From an uncultured Prevotella sp. (GTDB lineage Bacteria > Bacteroidota > Bacteroidia > Bacteroidales > Bacteroidaceae): a DNA stretch of 64,000 nt. Position numbers and translations under genes: made by a program. Shown piece after piece: positions 60,075-64,000 of the stretch (the first letter of the stretch is position 1; every line of letters begins with the position of its first letter). The notes beneath the pieces are model-generated. The model saw nothing but the letters and a program-made list of their open reading frames with translations. It was not told where the DNA came from and made no database searches. The stretch is from NCBI GenBank assembly GCA_946405145.1, contig CAMJGE010000004.1, positions 1 through 64,000 of the forward strand, given 5' to 3'.

Positions 60075-62558
60075 ATGACATTACTAAAGAAATGCCTGCC
60101 TGATATATTGGCAGTGCTGTTGTTTGCCGTCTTGGCCTTTGCTTATTTCTTCCCTGCCGACATTGAGGGGCGCATCCTCTATCGCCACGATGCCTCCGCA
60201 GGACGCGGTGCTGGCCAGGAGGGTATTGAATATCTGCAAAAGACGGGTGAGCGCAGCCGATGGACCAATGCCCTCTTCGGTGGTATGCCCACTTACCAGA
60301 TGGCACCATCGTATGGTTCTACCAACCTGCTGACAAAGGCTGTTGACGCCTATCATCTCTGGTTACCGGAAAACGTATGGTTCGTCTTTGCCTATCTGCT
60401 CGGCTTCTATATCCTGTTGCGCGCCTTCGACTTCCGTCAGCATCTGGCGGCATTAGGTTCCATCATCTGGGCCTTCTCTACCTATTTCCTGATTATCATC
60501 GCAGCCGGACATATCTGGAAGGTATGGGCACTGGCCTATCTGCCACCGATGATTGCCGGACTTGTGCTGGCCTACCGGGGAAAATACCTATGGGGATTTG
60601 TGCTTACGGCTATCTTCACCGCATTCGAGATCAATGCCAACCATGTGCAGATGACCTATTATTATTTGTTCATCATTCTATTCCTCTTTATCGCCTGGTT
60701 GGTGGAAGCCATCCAGAAAAAGCAACTGGCGCAGTTTGCCAAGGCCACTGGCATATGTCTCGCAGGTGCCGCTATCGGTGTCTGCATCAACCTCTCGAAT
60801 CTCTATCACACCTGGCAGTACAGTCAGGAGTCGATGCGCGGCAAGAGTGAACTGGTGAAGAAGAACTCAGCCAACCAGACCAGTAGCGGACTGGAGCGCG
60901 ACTATATCACACAATGGAGCTACGGTATCGATGAGACCTGGACGCTGCTGGTGCCTAACACCAAAGGTGGCGCTTCCGTGCCTATGAGCGAGAGCAAGAT
61001 CGCGATGGAGAAAGCCGATCCCAACTATGAGTCTATCTACCAGCAGATAGGCCAGTACTGGGGCGAACAGCCAGGTACCAGCGGACCTGTATATGTGGGT
61101 GCTTTTGTGATGATGCTCTTCATCTTAGGACTCTTCATCGTAAAAGGACCTGTGAAATGGGCACTCTTGGCTGCTACCATCCTGTCTATCCTCCTCTCAT
61201 GGGGACGAAACTTCATGGGCTTCACAGACTTCTTCCTCGACTATGTGCCGATGTATGCCAAGTTCCGCACGGTGGCGTCAATCCTTGTGATTGCAGAATT
61301 CACGATTCCGCTATTGGCGATGCTGGCACTGAAAGAGATTTTCAGCGGAGAGGTGACAAAGGAGAAACTAAAGATGCCACTGATTGTCAGCTTTGTCTTG
61401 ACAGGTGGTGTCGCCCTGTTGTTTGCGCTGATGCCGTCGTTCTTCTTCGACAGTTTCATTTCCTCCAGTGAGATGCGTGCCTTGCAGAGTCTCCCCGCAG
61501 AACATATCCAACCGCTTATCACCAACCTGACAGAGATGCGCCAGGCTGTGTTTACTGCCGATGCCATGCGCTCGTTCTATATCATCCTGGCTGGTACAGG
61601 TATCCTGCTGGCGTGCCTCTACGGAAAACTGAAAAAGGAATATACCATTGGCATCCTTCTGGTGTTGTGTCTGGTAGATCTTTGGACGGTAAACAAGCGA
61701 TATCTCAACGATGAGATGTTCGTGCCGAAATCAGAGCGTGAGACACCACAGGAGAAGACTCAGACCGATGAGCTCATCCTGCGTGATACAGCCCTTGACT
61801 ATCGTGTATTGAATCTCGCCTCGAACACCTTCAACGAGAATGAGACCAGCTACTACCACAAGAGCATCGGCGGTTACCATGCTGCCAAACTGCGCCGCTA
61901 TCAGGAGATGATTGAGACCTATATCAGTCCTGAGATGCAACGTATCTTCGGGGCTGTGGCTGAGGCAAATGGAGACATGACGCAAGTGAACGGCGACAGT
62001 ATCTGTCCTGTGCTCAACATGCTCAACACGAAGTACTTTATCTTCCCACTTCAGGGCGGTCAGACCGTACCCATTCAGAATCCATATGTCTATGGTAATG
62101 CATGGATGGTGGATCAGATTTCTTATGTCAAGAATGCAAATGAAGAGATAGAGGCTGTCGGCAAGATAGACCTGCGCCATCAGGCTGTAGCCGACGAGAA
62201 GTTTAAGACGCAGTTGGGCGAGGCTGCTGTACAAGATACTGCCAGCATCGTCAAGATCACCAGCTATGAGCCCAATCGCCTTACCTACGATGTCAATACG
62301 GGCAAGGGCGGTGTACTTGTCTTCTCCGAGATTTACTATCCGGGATGGACGGCAACCGTCGATGGACAGAATGTGGAGTTAGGTCGTGTGAACTATATCC
62401 TGCGTGCCATCCACATTGAGCCTGGTCAGCATCAGGTAAAGCTGGCCTTCTTCCCGAAGTCAGTGAACATGACGGAGACCGTTGCCTATATCGCCTTCGC
62501 CATCCTACTGCTGATCATCGTTTATGTGATAGTAAGTCAATTCAGACGGAAGAAATGA
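60075..62558 (+). CDS. YfhO-family multi-spanning membrane protein
   Basis: 827 residues from the ATG at 60075. About a dozen membrane helices in the first 520 residues with periplasmic loops (GRGAGQEGIEYL, FGGMPTYQMA), one helix at the very end (about 800-820), and a soluble domain between with FSEIYYPGWTATVDG, the hallmark of YfhO/GT-C-like proteins. In Firmicutes YfhO glycosylates lipoteichoic acid; in Bacteroidetes the acceptor is unknown. Stop overlaps the fkp ATG (62555-62558), so it is coupled to a GDP-fucose enzyme, which suggests a role in surface glycan assembly. Confidence 0.88.
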   Translation: MTLLKKCLPDILAVLLFAVLAFAYFFPADIEGRILYRHDASAGRGAGQEGIEYLQKTGERSRWTNALFGGMPTYQMAPSYGSTNLLTKAVDAYHLWLPENVWFVFAYLLGFYILLRAFDFRQHLAALGSIIWAFSTYFLIIIAAGHIWKVWALAYLPPMIAGLVLAYRGKYLWGFVLTAIFTAFEINANHVQMTYYYLFIILFLFIAWLVEAIQKKQLAQFAKATGICLAGAAIGVCINLSNLYHTWQYSQESMRGKSELVKKNSANQTSSGLERDYITQWSYGIDETWTLLVPNTKGGASVPMSESKIAMEKADPNYESIYQQIGQYWGEQPGTSGPVYVGAFVMMLFILGLFIVKGPVKWALLAATILSILLSWGRNFMGFTDFFLDYVPMYAKFRTVASILVIAEFTIPLLAMLALKEIFSGEVTKEKLKMPLIVSFVLTGGVALLFALMPSFFFDSFISSSEMRALQSLPAEHIQPLITNLTEMRQAVFTADAMRSFYIILAGTGILLACLYGKLKKEYTIGILLVLCLVDLWTVNKRYLNDEMFVPKSERETPQEKTQTDELILRDTALDYRVLNLASNTFNENETSYYHKSIGGYHAAKLRRYQEMIETYISPEMQRIFGAVAEANGDMTQVNGDSICPVLNMLNTKYFIFPLQGGQTVPIQNPYVYGNAWMVDQISYVKNANEEIEAVGKIDLRHQAVADEKFKTQLGEAAVQDTASIVKITSYEPNRLTYDVNTGKGGVLVFSEIYYPGWTATVDGQNVELGRVNYILRAIHIEPGQHQVKLAFFPKSVNMTETVAYIAFAILLLIIVYVIVSQFRRKK

Positions 62559-64000
62559 AGAAGCTATTATCACTGCCGCCGAATCTGGTAGAGCCCTTTC
62601 ACGATGTGACAGGACTGGATGCAGAGGATTATTTCTGCGCCTGTGATCCTGTTGGTCACCGACTGGGTAGTGGCGGTGGTACTACCTGGCTCCTTCAGGA
62701 AGCCTGGAGACGTGAAGAGAGCAACTCTTTCGAGGAATGGCTCTCTAAGGAGAAACGTATTCTGATTCATGCCGGCGGACAAAGCAAACGACTGCCCAGC
62801 TATGCAGTCTCCGGAAAGGTGCTCATGCCACTTCCCGTCTTCCGTTGGGAACGTGGCCAGAAGCTATCCCAGAATCTGCTCAGCGTACAACTGCCTCTGT
62901 ATGAGAAGATGATGGCAAAGGCTCCTGACAACATCCATACGATGATTGTCAGCGGTGATGTGCTCATCCGTGCCACCCAACCTTTACAGCCTATCCCTGA
63001 GGCAGATGTGATCTGTTATGGACTATGGCTCGACGCCTCCGTCGCCAAGAATCACGGCGTGTTTGTCAGCAGTCGTCAGTCGCCTACGGTTCTGAAGCAG
63101 ATGCTGCAGAAGCCATCGGTACAGACACTGGGAGAGTTGCAGAAAGATCACTATTATCTGACCGATATCGGTGTATGGCTCTTAAGCGACAAAGCGGTTC
63201 AGCTCCTCATGGCGCATAGTGGTGCCAACGAGAAAGCGCTACATACCTACGATCTCTACAGCGAGTTCGGTTGTGCCCTTGGTACTGATCCCACGATGCC
63301 CGATGATGCTATCTCCCAACTCAGCGTTGCCATCTTGCCACTTGGGGGTGGAGAGTTCTACCATTTCGGTACCTCACGCGAGATGATCTCCTCTACCCTA
63401 CGCATCCAGAACTTAGTGAACGATCAGCGCGAGATCATGCACTTCGATCGTAAGCCGCATCCCTCTATCTTTGTTCAGAATGCGAAAACAGACATCTCCT
63501 TCACTGAGGAGAACACGAATATATGGATAGAAAACAGCCATATCGGTTCCCGTTGGACACTCACCCATGACCATGTGATTACGGGTGTACCTAAGAACGA
63601 CTGGGACATCAGTCTGGCACCTGGTGAGTGTATCGATGTCGTACCTGTAGGCGAATCCGATTATGAGATACGCCGTTACCGCATTGACGAGCCAGTGAAC
63701 AGCAACGAGTTGGCGGAACGTGCCAACCTGCGCCGACTCTTTGCACAGCGGGAGGCATTCCAACAGCAGAACTGGAGTGCAATGGCTCACAACTGGCGAC
63801 ACAGCGTATTCTACCAGCTCGACTTAGCCGATGCCGCCACCCAATTCCAGAAAGGCAACATACCCCTTCCACCGCCACTTACCGACGATGCGCCCCTGAT
63901 GACCCGCATCCACGACGCCATGTTCCGTGGTGATAGCGATAAGGCCTTTGCCCTGCTTCGTGAAGGACTGCTCTCACAGCAGAACAGTTCAATGCCATTA
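62555..64000 (+). CDS. fkp: Bifunctional fucokinase/fucose-1-phosphate guanylyltransferase, N-terminal part (3' end outside window)
   Basis: Open from the ATG at 62555 to the window edge, 482 codons visible. The protein begins MKKLLSLPPNLVEPFHDV and has LGSGGGTTWLL near 38-48, the pyrophosphorylase motif HAGGQSKRLP near 70-79 and VFRWERGQKLSQNLLS, which I recognise from Bacteroides fragilis Fkp. This half makes GDP-L-fucose from fucose-1-phosphate; the fucokinase half should lie beyond the edge. Between about residue 365 and 390 the segment is much shorter than I recall for B. fragilis. Translation is coupled to the YfhO-like gene. Confidence 0.88.
   Translation, partial: MKKLLSLPPNLVEPFHDVTGLDAEDYFCACDPVGHRLGSGGGTTWLLQEAWRREESNSFEEWLSKEKRILIHAGGQSKRLPSYAVSGKVLMPLPVFRWERGQKLSQNLLSVQLPLYEKMMAKAPDNIHTMIVSGDVLIRATQPLQPIPEADVICYGLWLDASVAKNHGVFVSSRQSPTVLKQMLQKPSVQTLGELQKDHYYLTDIGVWLLSDKAVQLLMAHSGANEKALHTYDLYSEFGCALGTDPTMPDDAISQLSVAILPLGGGEFYHFGTSREMISSTLRIQNLVNDQREIMHFDRKPHPSIFVQNAKTDISFTEENTNIWIENSHIGSRWTLTHDHVITGVPKNDWDISLAPGECIDVVPVGESDYEIRRYRIDEPVNSNELAERANLRRLFAQREAFQQQNWSAMAHNWRHSVFYQLDLADAATQFQKGNIPLPPPLTDDAPLMTRIHDAMFRGDSDKAFALLREGLLSQQNSSMPL

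Overview
The window is a chromosomal stretch of a Bacteroidales bacterium, most like Prevotella and its split-off genera. The signs are: promoters of the Bacteroidetes type (TAnnTTTG at -7, TTTG about 20 bp upstream) before many genes; a fused MurF-alanine racemase; two type IX secretion genes (porQ, porE); the ftsX-DUF3098-uppP-truB-queA-folK order; a GSCFA protein; and the N-terminal half of an Fkp-type GDP-fucose enzyme. Almost everything is long, intact and tightly packed. I see no insertion sequence, prophage or CRISPR array. The only clear decay is a small amidase remnant at 55470-55620.

Layout. 1-470: end of a TonB-dependent receptor. 617-5774 (minus): dnaA, mlaD, an AmiC-type amidase, folB and a stand-alone copy of the C-terminal domain of B12-dependent ribonucleotide reductase. 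5908-6645: nitroreductase. 6663-15582 (minus): a seven-gene run of a TMEM43-family membrane protein, a YARHG/beta-helix secreted protein, a membrane-tethered CbxX-type AAA+ ATPase, three uncharacterised envelope proteins and an ExuT-like transporter. I rate this the most promising undescribed system. 15656-18253 (minus): exbB, a small membrane gene, two exbD genes and an Lrp regulator, directly downstream of a tRNA-Ser(GGA). 18409-20870: tonB, a polyprenyl synthase and tatD. 21015-24164 (plus): porQ, cmk and a FadL-like barrel protein. 24444-28682 (minus): folK, queA, truB, uppP, DUF3098 and ftsX. 28817: a radical SAM gene. 29663-36359 (minus): an RND efflux operon (adaptor, pump, outer membrane factor) followed by an lpxA-like gene. 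36525-41379 (minus): CCA-adding enzyme and two Cache-HAMP receptors, one a histidine kinase and one a truncated pseudokinase. 41521-47812 (plus): an SDR enzyme, a histidine phosphatase, topB and porE. 47754-49560 (minus): a DUF6249-PspC-ECF sigma-DUF5056 membrane-stress-like operon. 49768-54442 (plus): rsmF, thyA, folA and a GH31 enzyme. 54500-59981 (minus): a coiled-coil lipoprotein, amidase remnant, murF-alr, a GSCFA protein and a TrmH-type methyltransferase. 60075-64000 (plus): a YfhO-like membrane protein and fkp, which runs off the window.

Functionally the window is mostly housekeeping: replication start, folate and dTMP synthesis (folB, folK, thyA, folA), tRNA maturation (queA, truB, cca), wall and lipid-carrier metabolism (uppP, murF-alr, amidase, lpxA-like), energy transduction to the outer membrane (exbBD, tonB), export (type IX components, RND efflux) and surface fucosylation (fkp). 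Below the gene level there are recurring small structures: two arrays of three 22-bp units, a five-fold 11-bp GAATTC array, A-rich GTAAAAAR spacers that run from one gene's stop to the next gene's start, and four genes whose -7 element lies only 8-9 nt from the start codon. All identifications are from sequence reading and memory of families; no search was run.
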